A stretch of 64,000 bases of DNA from an uncultured Flavobacteriales bacterium (GTDB taxonomy: Bacteria > Bacteroidota > Bacteroidia > Flavobacteriales_D > Crocinitomicaceae), in NCBI GenBank assembly GCA_913054135.1, contig CAJXJK010000004.1, positions 186,001 through 250,000 of the forward strand. The letters are read 5' to 3'. A program made the position numbers and the translations under genes. Below, one piece after another: positions 17,627-25,719 of this stretch (positions are counted from its first letter, which is position 1; the number at the start of each line of letters is the position of its first letter). A model generated the notes under the pieces. That model did not search any database, had not been told where the DNA came from, and was given only the letters and a program-made list of their open reading frames with translations.

Positions 17627-17647
17627 AATCTACTTATTGTGTAGATT
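17627..17647. repeat. inverted repeat between sigma factor and SanA-like gene
   Basis: Two 7-base arms, AATCTAC and GTAGATT, separated by 7 bases (TTATTGT), perfectly complementary. It lies in the 225-base intergenic region between divergent genes, about 107 bases from the sigma factor start and 99 from the SanA-like start. It could be an operator for either, or chance; the rest of this intergenic stretch shows nothing I can name. Confidence 0.35.
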
Positions 17648-17745
17648 ATGTCAAATAATTTTCAATGGGCAACAAATAAAAAACGACTATCTATTTAAAT
17701 AAGTTACAACTTTTTAGTCTAAATAAAAAATGTAAAATTCAATCT

Positions 17746-18357
17746 ATGAGAGTATTTACACGAATTTCTATCGCATCTTTTCTTTTTTTGACTGTATTGA
17801 TTTGGGGCGCGAATTCAAAGATTTGCAACTTTTCAGAGAACAAAATGACTGATGACATTAATGAAATTGAAGCATGTGAAACCGGTCTGGTACTGGGAGC
17901 ATCAAAATATTATAGAAATGGAAATGTCAATCAATACTTTCAATACCGCATGGAAGCTGCCGCCGAACTTTATCATTCGGGAAAGGTAAATCAACTCATA
18001 GTCTCTGGTGACAATCATATCGTTTCTTATGATGAACCAACTGACATGGCCGAATCTCTGATCGCTCTGGGTGTCCCTGATGAGAACATTATTAGAGACT
18101 ATGCGGGTTTTAGGACGCTAGACTCTGTTATTAGAGCGAAAAAAGTTTTCAACTGCGAAAAATTAATAATCGTTAGTCAAAAGTTCCATAATCAAAGAGC
18201 CGTATTTGCGGCTAACCATCACGGAATTCAAGCGCAAGGCTATAACGCTCAAGACATTCAGAGCAACAGGAACCTTACACACCTCAGAGAGATTGGTGCT
18301 AAATTCTTGATGATCCTTGACCTATACGTATTTAACCGTCAGCCAAAATTTTTATAA
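17746..18357 (+). CDS. SanA/YdcF-like DUF218 protein
   Basis: A 203-residue protein with one N-terminal membrane helix (ISIASFLFLTVLIWGA) and a DUF218 domain. Landmarks are TGLVLGASKYYRNG near residue 45, a RMEAAAELYHSGKVNQLIVSGDN stretch at residues 66-88, EPTDMAESLIALGVPDENI and, near residue 140, VSQKFHNQRAVF. These match SanA, an inner-membrane protein needed for vancomycin exclusion in E. coli at high temperature, whose exact activity is not known. It probably sits in the inner membrane with its domain in the periplasm. Confidence 0.85.
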   Translation: MRVFTRISIASFLFLTVLIWGANSKICNFSENKMTDDINEIEACETGLVLGASKYYRNGNVNQYFQYRMEAAAELYHSGKVNQLIVSGDNHIVSYDEPTDMAESLIALGVPDENIIRDYAGFRTLDSVIRAKKVFNCEKLIIVSQKFHNQRAVFAANHHGIQAQGYNAQDIQSNRNLTHLREIGAKFLMILDLYVFNRQPKFL

Positions 18358-18405
18358 ATAAACCATAGCTAATCGATTCTTCTTTCATAATTTAGAGGTC
18401 AAATA

Positions 18406-18735
18406 GTGAAAAAGCTACTACTAACTATATCAGCATTGACAGTACTAATGACTTCTTGTAAGAAAGAAGTTGTTTCTTGTATTCAGATGGATAACACAAC
18501 ATCCTCTACTACGAGCCCTATTGTTTTCACTTCTTGTTCTGAGAATACTTTGAGTTATATATGGTCTTTTTCCGGACCAGCTGGAGCGCCGGCAAATTCT
18601 CTTCAATTCTCTGAACCTATATTTGATCACACTTTTACAGTGCCTGGAACCTATACGGTTGAGCTTGTAGCTTATGAGAGGTATTCTTGGATTGGTGATC
18701 AAAGTACGGCTACCGCCACCTTTACGATTAATTAA
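18406..18735 (+). CDS. small PKD-like lipoprotein
   Basis: A 109-residue protein starting at GTG (MKKLLLTISALTVLMTSCKK), with lipobox Cys at residue 18. The mature part has a PKD-like beta sandwich: SYIWSFSGP, then FDHTFTVPGTYTVELVAYE, the latter being the classic PKD end motif. Such domains mediate binding between proteins or glycans on the outside of the cell. The gene overlaps the convergent neighbour by 8 bases, so the two 3' ends share sequence. I place it at the outer or inner membrane as a lipoprotein; binding partner unknown. Confidence 0.75.
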   Translation: MKKLLLTISALTVLMTSCKKEVVSCIQMDNTTSSTTSPIVFTSCSENTLSYIWSFSGPAGAPANSLQFSEPIFDHTFTVPGTYTVELVAYERYSWIGDQSTATATFTIN

Positions 18736-20086
18736 ACTCGTAACAACCTAAATCAGGAGAAACTCTTGCATTCCCTTCTAAGTCAGTCACAATAAAGGTT
18801 GATAAACCTATGTTTCGTAGAATTGAGGTTTCTAACAAATGAAAATCTTTCATTGTAACATCAACATAACCCGCATCACCTGACCAAATTACATTACTAT
18901 AATTTGTATAGTCATAGATTTCATCTCGCTTAAAATAGTTTACCCCAAAAGTCATATTTACAGAACAATCAAGCGTATCCATCACAAACTCTTTATCTAT
19001 AGTACCGTCCACAATATTATTTTCAAAGGTGGCGGTCATAGGCCTACAATAGGTAATGTTTTCTACTTCAAAATGATTTGCAACAGCTAATGCTGGGCCT
19101 GCCCTACTCCCACTCCAATAATTTATAAAGTCACAATGTGTTATTGTGTAATCGCCACCGGCAAATAAGTATGCTGAACTTATACCCGCATCTCCGAAGA
19201 AACAATTTGATGCGTTAATTATTGGGCCCGCGTTAGCGTTGAATCCAAAAAAGTCATTGTTATCAATAATAGTATTTGTCAAATTCAAGGTAACAGCTGA
19301 TGCAGTAGAATCAACTTGCAATCCCACTGAACCATTTTTAATTATTGCATAATCAATATTAGAAGTGTTGGCTTCAATTAACCTAATTCCCCACCACTGA
19401 CCTGAAACGTCATCATAAAAGCTTTCTAACCTATCCCCTTGAAAGACGACCTCATTTCCGTAAGATCCCTGAATGTCAATAGAAGATTTGTAGACGATAA
19501 GCTGAGAATTCTTATGACAAAACACTTCAGTACCTGCAGGAATTGTCAAATTCAAATTTGAATCAATACCTGGGAATCCGACCGCAACAGTATTATATAA
19601 TACATGTGGTTTATCATTTGCCCAATTGCCTGAAACTACTTCACTATTATGGAAATAAGCGTCCTGACCCCAAACATCTAAGTTCACATATTGACTTAAA
19701 CCATTTGTTTCAAACCGAATTGAATCAGAGATTATGAGTGGATTTGTAGCATTATTGACTACTAAAGTAACCTCAACGAAAGCAAACAAAGAGTCATTAG
19801 CTGGAATCTCTACTTCTGAATGGAAGTCAGCTGAAATACCGTCTAAGTTTATTCTAAAAGGTGAAGATGCTCCACCCATCAGCTCTACAGCATCAATAAT
19901 AATGGGTTGATTGTTATTGTTATAAATCTTTAACCTCTTGGTTGTTGAACCCACAGTAGTAAACACTGTATCAAATAAGACCGTATCTTTAGAGAAATCT
20001 AAATGGTCTTTAGTAAATGAATTATCCTTTTTACAAGACGTAAAGGTAAGCAGTACTAAAGCTATTATAGAAAGGAATAATTTCAT
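18728..20086 (-). CDS. large lipoprotein with beta-helix, unknown function
   Basis: A 452-residue lipoprotein (MKLFLSIIALVLLTFTSCKK). Residues 20-150 form an Ig-like region with repeated strands (VFTTVGSTTKRLKIYNN, IIIDAVELMGG). Residues 170-400 look like a right-handed beta helix: LNLTIPAGTEVFCHKNS, GSYGNEVVFQGDRL, WWGIRLIEANTSNIDYAIIK, TNTIIDNNDFFGF. The C-terminus has NARVSPDLGCYEF, an ending I associate with the choice-of-anchor Q / parallel beta-helix proteins of Bacteroidota. Function is not known; glycan binding is a guess. Confidence 0.75.
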   Translation of the reverse strand: MKLFLSIIALVLLTFTSCKKDNSFTKDHLDFSKDTVLFDTVFTTVGSTTKRLKIYNNNNQPIIIDAVELMGGASSPFRINLDGISADFHSEVEIPANDSLFAFVEVTLVVNNATNPLIISDSIRFETNGLSQYVNLDVWGQDAYFHNSEVVSGNWANDKPHVLYNTVAVGFPGIDSNLNLTIPAGTEVFCHKNSQLIVYKSSIDIQGSYGNEVVFQGDRLESFYDDVSGQWWGIRLIEANTSNIDYAIIKNGSVGLQVDSTASAVTLNLTNTIIDNNDFFGFNANAGPIINASNCFFGDAGISSAYLFAGGDYTITHCDFINYWSGSRAGPALAVANHFEVENITYCRPMTATFENNIVDGTIDKEFVMDTLDCSVNMTFGVNYFKRDEIYDYTNYSNVIWSGDAGYVDVTMKDFHLLETSILRNIGLSTFIVTDLEGNARVSPDLGCYEFN

Positions 20087-20168
20087 GCGTGTAAATCAAA
20101 GGTAATCACGTATTTTTACTTTTTTTATTTTAATGCAAAGAAAATAATATCGAATAAAAAAATATTTG

Positions 20169-20176
20169 TAACTTTG
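20169..20176 (+). promoter_or_regulatory. -7 box of rpmE2
   Basis: TAACTTTG matches the Bacteroidota TAnnTTTG element exactly. It lies 58 bases before the chosen rpmE2 ATG and would give an untranslated leader of about 50 bases. No clear -33 TTG was seen. Confidence 0.5.
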
Positions 20177-20234
20177 CGACCCGTTTTCAGGCATAAGTTT
20201 GAAAATTGGACAATTTGAATTAAAAGATAAGAAG

Positions 20235-20492
20235 ATGAAAAAGGGAATTCACCCAGAGGATTACAGAATGGTAATTTTTAGAGATATGTCTAACGGTTAC
20301 TCATTTGTATGTAACTCATGTGCACCAGCAAAAGAAACTGATAAGTGGGAAGACGGAAACGAGTATCCATTGATTAAATTGGATATTTCTTCACAATCGC
20401 ACCCGTTCTTTACTGGTAAAATGCAATTTGTTGATACTGCTGGTAGAATTGACAAGTTCAAAAACAGATACGGAGATAGAAAAAAAGGATAA
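20235..20492 (+). CDS. rpmE2: 50S ribosomal protein L31, type B
   Basis: An 85-residue L31 type B protein. The longest frame begins 12 codons upstream, but ATG at 20235 ([15 protein letters not shown]) matches the usual start of the family and is preceded by AAGATAAGAAG. Family words are clear: [15 protein letters not shown] and [15 protein letters not shown]. Unusually, the second strand carries a CNSC pair (C26, C29), where type B proteins usually have Ser or Thr residues; zinc-binding L31 (type A) uses four cysteines, so two are not enough for a full site. It is followed by a terminator and then the GlmU-like gene. Confidence 0.95.
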   Translation: MKKGIHPEDYRMVIFRDMSNGYSFVCNSCAPAKETDKWEDGNEYPLIKLDISSQSHPFFTGKMQFVDTAGRIDKFKNRYGDRKKG

Positions 20493-20513
20493 AAACTTAA
20501 TAATATTTAAAGG

Positions 20514-20552
20514 AACCCATTTCGATAATTTCGGAATGGGTTTTTTCGTTTT
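20514..20552 (+). terminator. terminator after rpmE2
   Basis: Hairpin with arms AACCCATTTCGA and TTCGGAATGGGTT (one mismatch), loop TAAT, followed by TTTTTT-CG-TTTT. Located 21 bases after the rpmE2 stop codon; it probably trims rpmE2 mRNA before the GlmU-like gene. Confidence 0.75.
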
Positions 20553-20580
20553 ATAAATTATCTTTATAAAAAAACACTGC

Positions 20581-21723
20581 ATGACAATTTCATTTGATGA
20601 TAATGGTAGGCATCTTGCGCTCGCTCCACTTACTTTGACAAGACCAGTTTGTGAATTGAGAATTGGAATTCTTACAATTAAAGATTCTTGGCTACAGTAT
20701 CTTGATCACCAAGGTGCCGTTGGTTTTATTACTGAAGATTATCTTTCAGAAAAGTACGAAAACCTTGAGGCCGATCTTGTCATTTCAGGAAACATTAAGC
20801 CCTCATCAAAGCTTGTAGAAGAAGTAAAGAACTTGCCTTCAGATTCTACCTTGATGGTTAATGGAGAAAAAATTGCCGTTAAAGGCAATGGCCAAAACAT
20901 TCAAAATTTTCAGTTTTCAGATGAGGATATCATAGTTGTTAATCATCCCTGGGATTTATTTCAAAATAATGGAAGAGCAATCAGATGGGATTTTGACATT
21001 GTAACTGCCAACAAAAACAGACAGCACTTAAGCGCAACTAACAGAACAATTGGAAAGCACGAAATCTTTGTAGAAGAAGGAGCGATAGTTGAATGTGCCA
21101 TTTTGAATGCAACTGATGGCCCCATTTATATTGGCAAAGATGCTGAGATTATGGAAGGATCTATGATTCGAGCTCCATTTGCTTTATGTGATAATGCGAC
21201 CGTGAAGATGGGAGCAAAAATTTATGGTGATACTACTATTGGAGAGCACTGCAAGGTGGGAGGTGAAGTAACCAATTCAATATTCTATGCTTATTCAAAC
21301 AAAGGGCATGACGGCTTTGTAGGAAACTCTCTAATTGGTGAATGGTGTAATATGGGAGCAGATACGAATACTTCTAATCTCAAAAACAATTATTCAGATG
21401 TGCGCGTTCACTCTTATGAAGAAAACAAGATGTCTGAAACAGGAATAATGTTTTGTGGCGTAATCATGGGAGATCATTCAAAAACAGGAATTAACACAAT
21501 GCTAAATACGGCGACAAGTGTTGGTGTGTGCGCGAATATATTTGGCGGAGGATTTCCACCTAAAAAAGTAAATTCATTTAGTTGGGGAGGATTTGAAGAT
21601 AGCCCAGTTTTTAGAATTGAAAAGGCTTATGAAGTTGCACAAAACATGATGAAAAGAAGAAAGCTCGAACTGACAGAGACTGACAAAAAAATTCTTCATC
21701 ACCTTTTTAGTCAATTGGCATAA
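20581..21723 (+). CDS. GlmU-like putative sugar nucleotidyltransferase
   Basis: A 380-residue protein of the Bacteroidota GlmU family. The N-terminus (ALAPLTLTRPVCELRIGILTI) is the family marker; the typical GlmU pyrophosphorylase loop LAAGxGTRM is not present, so the N-terminal half may not carry classic activity. Residues 165-330 form a left-handed beta-helix with hexapeptide repeats (GPIYIGKDAEIMEGSMIRAP, AKIYGDTTIGEHCKVGGEV, SLIGEWCNMGADTNTSNLKN) that bind acyl-CoA in transferases. It may act in amino-sugar nucleotide synthesis. It lies 88 bases after rpmE2 and 124 before lon. Confidence 0.85.
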   Translation: MTISFDDNGRHLALAPLTLTRPVCELRIGILTIKDSWLQYLDHQGAVGFITEDYLSEKYENLEADLVISGNIKPSSKLVEEVKNLPSDSTLMVNGEKIAVKGNGQNIQNFQFSDEDIIVVNHPWDLFQNNGRAIRWDFDIVTANKNRQHLSATNRTIGKHEIFVEEGAIVECAILNATDGPIYIGKDAEIMEGSMIRAPFALCDNATVKMGAKIYGDTTIGEHCKVGGEVTNSIFYAYSNKGHDGFVGNSLIGEWCNMGADTNTSNLKNNYSDVRVHSYEENKMSETGIMFCGVIMGDHSKTGINTMLNTATSVGVCANIFGGGFPPKKVNSFSWGGFEDSPVFRIEKAYEVAQNMMKRRKLELTETDKKILHHLFSQLA

Positions 21724-21847
21724 GAATTGACTTATTTAAAGGGAAGAGTTGAATTCTCCCATTTTACTGGATTTTCTTCACTTCAAACAATAGAATGAGA
21801 CTACAATCGTCTCATTAAATGACAAACTGACTGACAAAACTGAATAT

Positions 21848-24295
21848 ATGTCTGATATTTTTGAAAAAGACTTCATTGACCTAAGTAATATAATAGACCA
21901 AGAACCTGAATTCATTCCTTTAATTTCTGAAGAAGAAGAGGATAAAATGAATAAAGAAGATGTTCCCACAGAACTTCCAATTTTACCAATAAGAAATAAT
22001 GTTCTTTTTCCTGGAGTTGTAATTCCGATTACAGTAGGAAGAGACAAATCGATTAAGCTCATTGAAGAAGCATATAATGGAGACAAAACCATTGGTGTTG
22101 TTTCACAAATTAAAGCTTCGGTTGAAAATCCTGAGCCAATTGATTGTCATAAAATAGGAACTGTTGCCCACATCATTAAGCGATTGAAAATGCCTGATGG
22201 TTCAACAACTGTTATCATTCAAGGTAAAAGAAGATTTCAAGTAGAACATTTTGTACAAACAGAACCTTATTTTAAGGCCAAGGTAACAGGATTGAAAGAT
22301 GCTAAAATTGATCCGGCTACTGATAAAAATCAAGCTCTTGTTTCTTCAATGAAAGATATGGCAATGCGTATCATTAAAGAGAATCCGAACATTCCTTCTG
22401 AAGCGACATTTGCTATTAAAAATATTGAAAGTCCGACTTTCTTAGTCAACTTTATTGCTTCAAACCTAAGTTCTGAAGTACCTAAAAAGCAAGAGTTACT
22501 TGAGCAAAACGAAATAATTAAAAGAATTGAATTAGTGCTTGAACAGTTATCTCACGAGATAAAAATGTTAAGCATGAAAAATGAAATCCATTCTAAGGTA
22601 AAGTTAGACATGGATCGTCAGCAAAGAGAATACTTCTTGAATCAACAAATGAGAACCATCCAAGATGAATTAGGTGGTAACCCAGTTGAAAATGAAGTAA
22701 ACGAATTTAGAAAAAGAGCTGTAGATAAAAAGTGGAGCAAGAAGGTTGAAAAAGCCTTTAACAAAGAGCTTCAAAAGCTTGGGAGAATGAATCCGCAAGG
22801 AGCAGAGTATTCCGTTCAGCTCAATTACATTGATTTAATTCTTGAACTTCCTTGGGGAGATTATTCAAAGGATGATTTCAACTTAAAGAAAGCATCAAAA
22901 ATTTTAGATCGTGATCACTTTGGCTTAGAAAAAGTGAAAGAGAGAATACTTGAATATCTTGCTGTGCTTAAACTAAAGGGAGATATGAAATCTCCAATTC
23001 TTTGCTTGTATGGACCTCCGGGAGTTGGTAAAACTTCTTTAGGGAAATCAGTTGCTGAGGCTATTGGACGAAAGTATGTGAGAATGTCTTTGGGTGGATT
23101 GCATGATGAATCTGAAATAAGAGGCCATAGAAGAACCTACATAGGCGCCATGCCAGGTAGAATTCTTCAAAACCTAAAAAAGGCTGGGAAATCTAATCCG
23201 GTTTTTGTCTTAGACGAAATTGATAAAATTGGTCGTAGCCATCAAGGTGACCCATCCTCAGCACTATTAGAAGTTCTAGATCCTGAGCAAAACAGTAAAT
23301 TCAATGACAATTTTGTTGAGTTAGATTACGATTTATCAAATGTTCTATTCATTGCTACTGCTAACAACTTAGGTTCAATTCAAGGCCCGTTAAGAGATAG
23401 AATGGAGATTATTGAGGTGAATGGATATACGGTTGAAGAGAAAATTCAAATTGCCAAGAAACACTTAATTCCAAAGCAAATTGAAGCGCATGGTTTGTCG
23501 AAAAAAGACATTAACATACCAACTAGCGTTTTAGAGAAAATTGTTGAAGAATACACTGGTGAATCTGGTGTTAGAGGACTTGAAAAAAGAGTTGCGAAGC
23601 TAGTTCGAAATAGAGCAAAGGAAATTGCAATGAAAGAAAAGTATATTGCGAAAATTTCAGTATCTCAACTACTTGATATTTTAGGACCTGCTTATTCTAA
23701 GGCCAAATACATTGGCAATGAATATGCAGGTGTTGTTACAGGTTTAGCTTGGACTAGTATTGGAGGAGATATCTTGAATATTGAAACCAGCCTAACTAAA
23801 GGTAAAGGAAAACTTACTTTGACAGGAAGTCTTGGAGATGTAATGAAAGAATCGGCTGTATTAGCGCTTCAATATTTAAAAGCTCATTCTGCTTTGGTAG
23901 GATTAAAACAAGAATTATTTGATAATTGGGATGTGCATTTACATGTACCCGAAGGAGCCACTCCAAAAGATGGACCTTCTGCGGGTATTACTATGTTGAC
24001 AGCTATGGCTTCGGCATTTACACAAAGAAAAGTGAAGGCAAACTTAGCAATGACAGGAGAGATTACGCTAAGAGGAGCTGTGCTACCAGTTGGTGGAATC
24101 AAAGAGAAAATTTTAGCCGCAAAGAGAGCTAATATCAAAGAAATAATTCTTTGCCAAAAGAATGAAAAAGACATCTTAGATATTAATCCAAAATATTTAG
24201 AAGGACTTAAGTTTCATTATGTGACGCACATGGATGAAGTATTGAAGCTTGCTTTAATGAAGCAAAGAGTGAAGAATCCAAAATCAATCAAATGA
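21848..24295 (+). CDS. lon: Lon protease
   Basis: An 815-residue ATP-dependent serine protease that removes misfolded and regulatory proteins in the cytoplasm. The N-terminal substrate domain covers residues 40-310 (LPILPIRNNVLFPGVVIPI). Walker A GPPGVGKT is at 389-396, Walker B VFVLDE at 452-457. The protease domain has the catalytic Ser at 711 in KDGPSAGIT and Lys at 754 in GGIKEKILAA, with the usual 43-residue spacing. Length fits bacterial Lon A. The stop codon overlaps the start of the Fe-S protein (ATGA), so the two are probably translated together. Confidence 0.97.
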   Translation: MSDIFEKDFIDLSNIIDQEPEFIPLISEEEEDKMNKEDVPTELPILPIRNNVLFPGVVIPITVGRDKSIKLIEEAYNGDKTIGVVSQIKASVENPEPIDCHKIGTVAHIIKRLKMPDGSTTVIIQGKRRFQVEHFVQTEPYFKAKVTGLKDAKIDPATDKNQALVSSMKDMAMRIIKENPNIPSEATFAIKNIESPTFLVNFIASNLSSEVPKKQELLEQNEIIKRIELVLEQLSHEIKMLSMKNEIHSKVKLDMDRQQREYFLNQQMRTIQDELGGNPVENEVNEFRKRAVDKKWSKKVEKAFNKELQKLGRMNPQGAEYSVQLNYIDLILELPWGDYSKDDFNLKKASKILDRDHFGLEKVKERILEYLAVLKLKGDMKSPILCLYGPPGVGKTSLGKSVAEAIGRKYVRMSLGGLHDESEIRGHRRTYIGAMPGRILQNLKKAGKSNPVFVLDEIDKIGRSHQGDPSSALLEVLDPEQNSKFNDNFVELDYDLSNVLFIATANNLGSIQGPLRDRMEIIEVNGYTVEEKIQIAKKHLIPKQIEAHGLSKKDINIPTSVLEKIVEEYTGESGVRGLEKRVAKLVRNRAKEIAMKEKYIAKISVSQLLDILGPAYSKAKYIGNEYAGVVTGLAWTSIGGDILNIETSLTKGKGKLTLTGSLGDVMKESAVLALQYLKAHSALVGLKQELFDNWDVHLHVPEGATPKDGPSAGITMLTAMASAFTQRKVKANLAMTGEITLRGAVLPVGGIKEKILAAKRANIKEIILCQKNEKDILDINPKYLEGLKFHYVTHMDEVLKLALMKQRVKNPKSIK

Positions 24296-24495
24296 AAACG
24301 TACGAAAAAGAAGACATCAAAGTAGTTTGGGAACAAGAGAAATGTAAGCATGCGGCAGTTTGCGCTAAAGGTTTACCTTCAGTTTTTAAACCAAAAGAAA
24401 AACCTTGGATTCAAACAGAAGGAGCATCAAAACAAGAAATTATTGATGTTGTGAGTAAATGTCCTTCTGGCGCTTTGAGCATAAAAAAAGATTAG
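24292..24495 (+). CDS. YjdI-type [4Fe-4S] mono-cluster protein
   Basis: A 67-residue protein of the divergent mono-cluster ferredoxin family (Fer4_19, YjdI). Cysteines are C18 and C24 in EKCKHAAVCAKGLP and a third in SKCPSGALS near residue 57. Only three are conserved, as in other family members. It overlaps lon by 4 bases (ATGA), which suggests coupled translation. E. coli yjdI is unstudied; members are thought to carry a single cluster. Whether the pairing with Lon is functional (for example in redox control of the protease) is only inference. Confidence 0.85.
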   Translation: MKTYEKEDIKVVWEQEKCKHAAVCAKGLPSVFKPKEKPWIQTEGASKQEIIDVVSKCPSGALSIKKD

Positions 24496-24707
24496 TCGTT
24501 TGGTTATCAGAAGAATAAAATCTTCTATTTATTGCAAAGCTAATTTGACATTTAGGATTTACATTTAAGACATAGCTGCGTTTGTGTAAAATCTATGTTG
24601 ATTTCATCTTTTTGTAAAAAAATGATCAAACATTCTTTTTTTTTCACTTTATCAAAACATTTGACTTACCTTGTAACAAGAAATCAATTTAGTTGATTCA
24701 AAAACAT

Positions 24708-24824
24708 TCTTCATTTGCCGAAGATGAAAAAGTTATCGAGAAATCGATAATACATAAGTAATAGGGTTTACTTAAAATTTAAATTAATCACAGCTCTCGA
24801 GAAATCGGGAGCTGTGTTTTTTTT
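24708..24824 (+). ncRNA. candidate structured RNA with three stem-loops and a strong terminator
   Basis: This lies in the 343-base gap 24496-24838, which holds no credible ORF. Three stem-loops follow one another: 24708-24724 (TCTTC / GAAGA, 7-base loop), 24733-24750 (TTATCG / CGATAA) and 24789-24816 (11-base arms, one G-U pair) followed by eight T residues. The second and third have the same six-base loop AGAAAT closed by CG. The last is a good intrinsic terminator, but it is almost 300 bases after the yjdI stop. It may be a separate small RNA, the long 3' end of lon-yjdI mRNA, or a leader for the gene at 24839. I could not find a convincing promoter. Confidence 0.5.
24789..24824 (+). terminator. 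intrinsic terminator with T8 tract
   Basis: Stem CACAGCTCTCG / CGGGAGCTGTG (positions 24789-24799 and 24806-24816) with loop AGAAAT, then TTTTTTTT. It is very close (15 bases) to the ATG of the next gene at 24839, so that gene must start transcription inside or after it, or read-through must occur. Confidence 0.85.
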
Positions 24825-24838
24825 ATATCTTTATTTCT

Positions 24839-25447
24839 ATGAAGAAAATCTTATTAATTCTTGCCCTTTCGCTTAGCTCATCAATTGTTTTAGCTAGTGT
24901 AAATAGTCAATCGCACATTGCCGAAAAATACGATTCAATCATTGAAGAATTTGATAATGGCAAGAGTATAGATGCTGAAAATTTCTTTCGAGGAGTTGTA
25001 GAGCATGTAGTAAGAATAGAAGTGCTTTTCAGAAAAATTGAGATACTAGACAGCATACAAACAACTCCGATTGGACCTTTTAAAAAATGTATTGAAGACA
25101 TCTCTTCAGAAAGCAAAGATTTCAAGAAGATCTTAGCAAAGTACGAGAAGCCAATATTCGAATACCAAAATGCTTTTGTATCATTGACTCACAAATGGGT
25201 GAATGAAATCATGTACATGATTGATACGCACATCTCAAAACTTATAGCGTTTTATATCATCAAGGATGAAGATTGGACTGACGATCAAATTGCTCTGTAC
25301 GATTTCTACGCCGAAGATTACAAAGTGTACGCAGCAATAGATGATTTATGGGTTGAAGCCCAATATACTTTTGCTGAGAAAAATGACTTCGAATTAGCTG
25401 AAGAGGAAATTAATGTAAATGATCGCATAGAGAACGAGAAAGAGTAA
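24839..25447 (+). CDS. secreted helical protein, unknown function
   Basis: A 202-residue protein with a signal peptide (MKKILLILALSLSSSIVLAS). The mature protein is rich in Glu, Asp, Lys and Ile and appears entirely helical (SIIEEFDNGKSIDAENFF, HVVRIEVLFRKIEILDSIQ). Only a single Cys (near residue 83) is present. I recognise no family. A TATCTTTA element 5 bases upstream of the ATG is close to a -7 box, but a leader so short is unusual. The gene begins immediately after the terminator described at 24789. Confidence 0.6.
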   Translation: MKKILLILALSLSSSIVLASVNSQSHIAEKYDSIIEEFDNGKSIDAENFFRGVVEHVVRIEVLFRKIEILDSIQTTPIGPFKKCIEDISSESKDFKKILAKYEKPIFEYQNAFVSLTHKWVNEIMYMIDTHISKLIAFYIIKDEDWTDDQIALYDFYAEDYKVYAAIDDLWVEAQYTFAEKNDFELAEEEINVNDRIENEKE

Positions 25448-25448
25448 T

Positions 25449-25703
25449 CTACTCTCCCACTTTGGTTACGACACCATCTTCAAATTCAATTGTACCCAAC
25501 CCGTCATAGTCCCAAGTCGCAGTAGAATGCGATTCTTCAACACCATCTAAGGTGAATGAATTTGAGTTCATTGATTTATGATTTGCACTTCCTAATATTT
25601 CAGTCACTTCTGCTTCTGTCATTCCGACTTTAACATCAGATAATGAAGCTCCACAACTAACTAGTGTTACTGCTAAAATTGCAATTGCTATAAGTTTTTT
25701 CAT
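25449..25703 (-). CDS. small SmpA/OmlA (BamE-like) lipoprotein
   Basis: An 84-residue lipoprotein (MKKLIAIAILAVTLVSCGAS). The mature region has the SmpA/OmlA opening VKVGMTEAEVTEILGSA, the helix-loop typical of the BamE-like fold, followed by strands including ATWDYDGLGTIEFEDGVVTKV. BamE is part of the outer membrane assembly machine, but short lipoproteins of this fold also occur alone and this one need not be BamE. It is convergent with the helical protein, leaving 1 base between, and lies 16 bases downstream of the RidA-like gene. Confidence 0.75.
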   Translation of the reverse strand: MKKLIAIAILAVTLVSCGASLSDVKVGMTEAEVTEILGSANHKSMNSNSFTLDGVEESHSTATWDYDGLGTIEFEDGVVTKVGE

Positions 25704-25719
25704 ACTTAAATATAATGTT

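Noticed and set aside
21778-22092. 104-codon ORF on the minus strand
   Set aside because: Lies opposite the lon start; Ser/Leu-rich antisense product with no motifs.
24540-24550. TAATTTG as a promoter for the candidate RNA
   Set aside because: One base short of TAnnTTTG and no -33 element, so I do not list it as a promoter.
24595-24696. 33-codon ORF in the gap after yjdI
   Set aside because: Phe/Ser/Lys-rich product with no signal or motif; the region is better explained as untranslated RNA.
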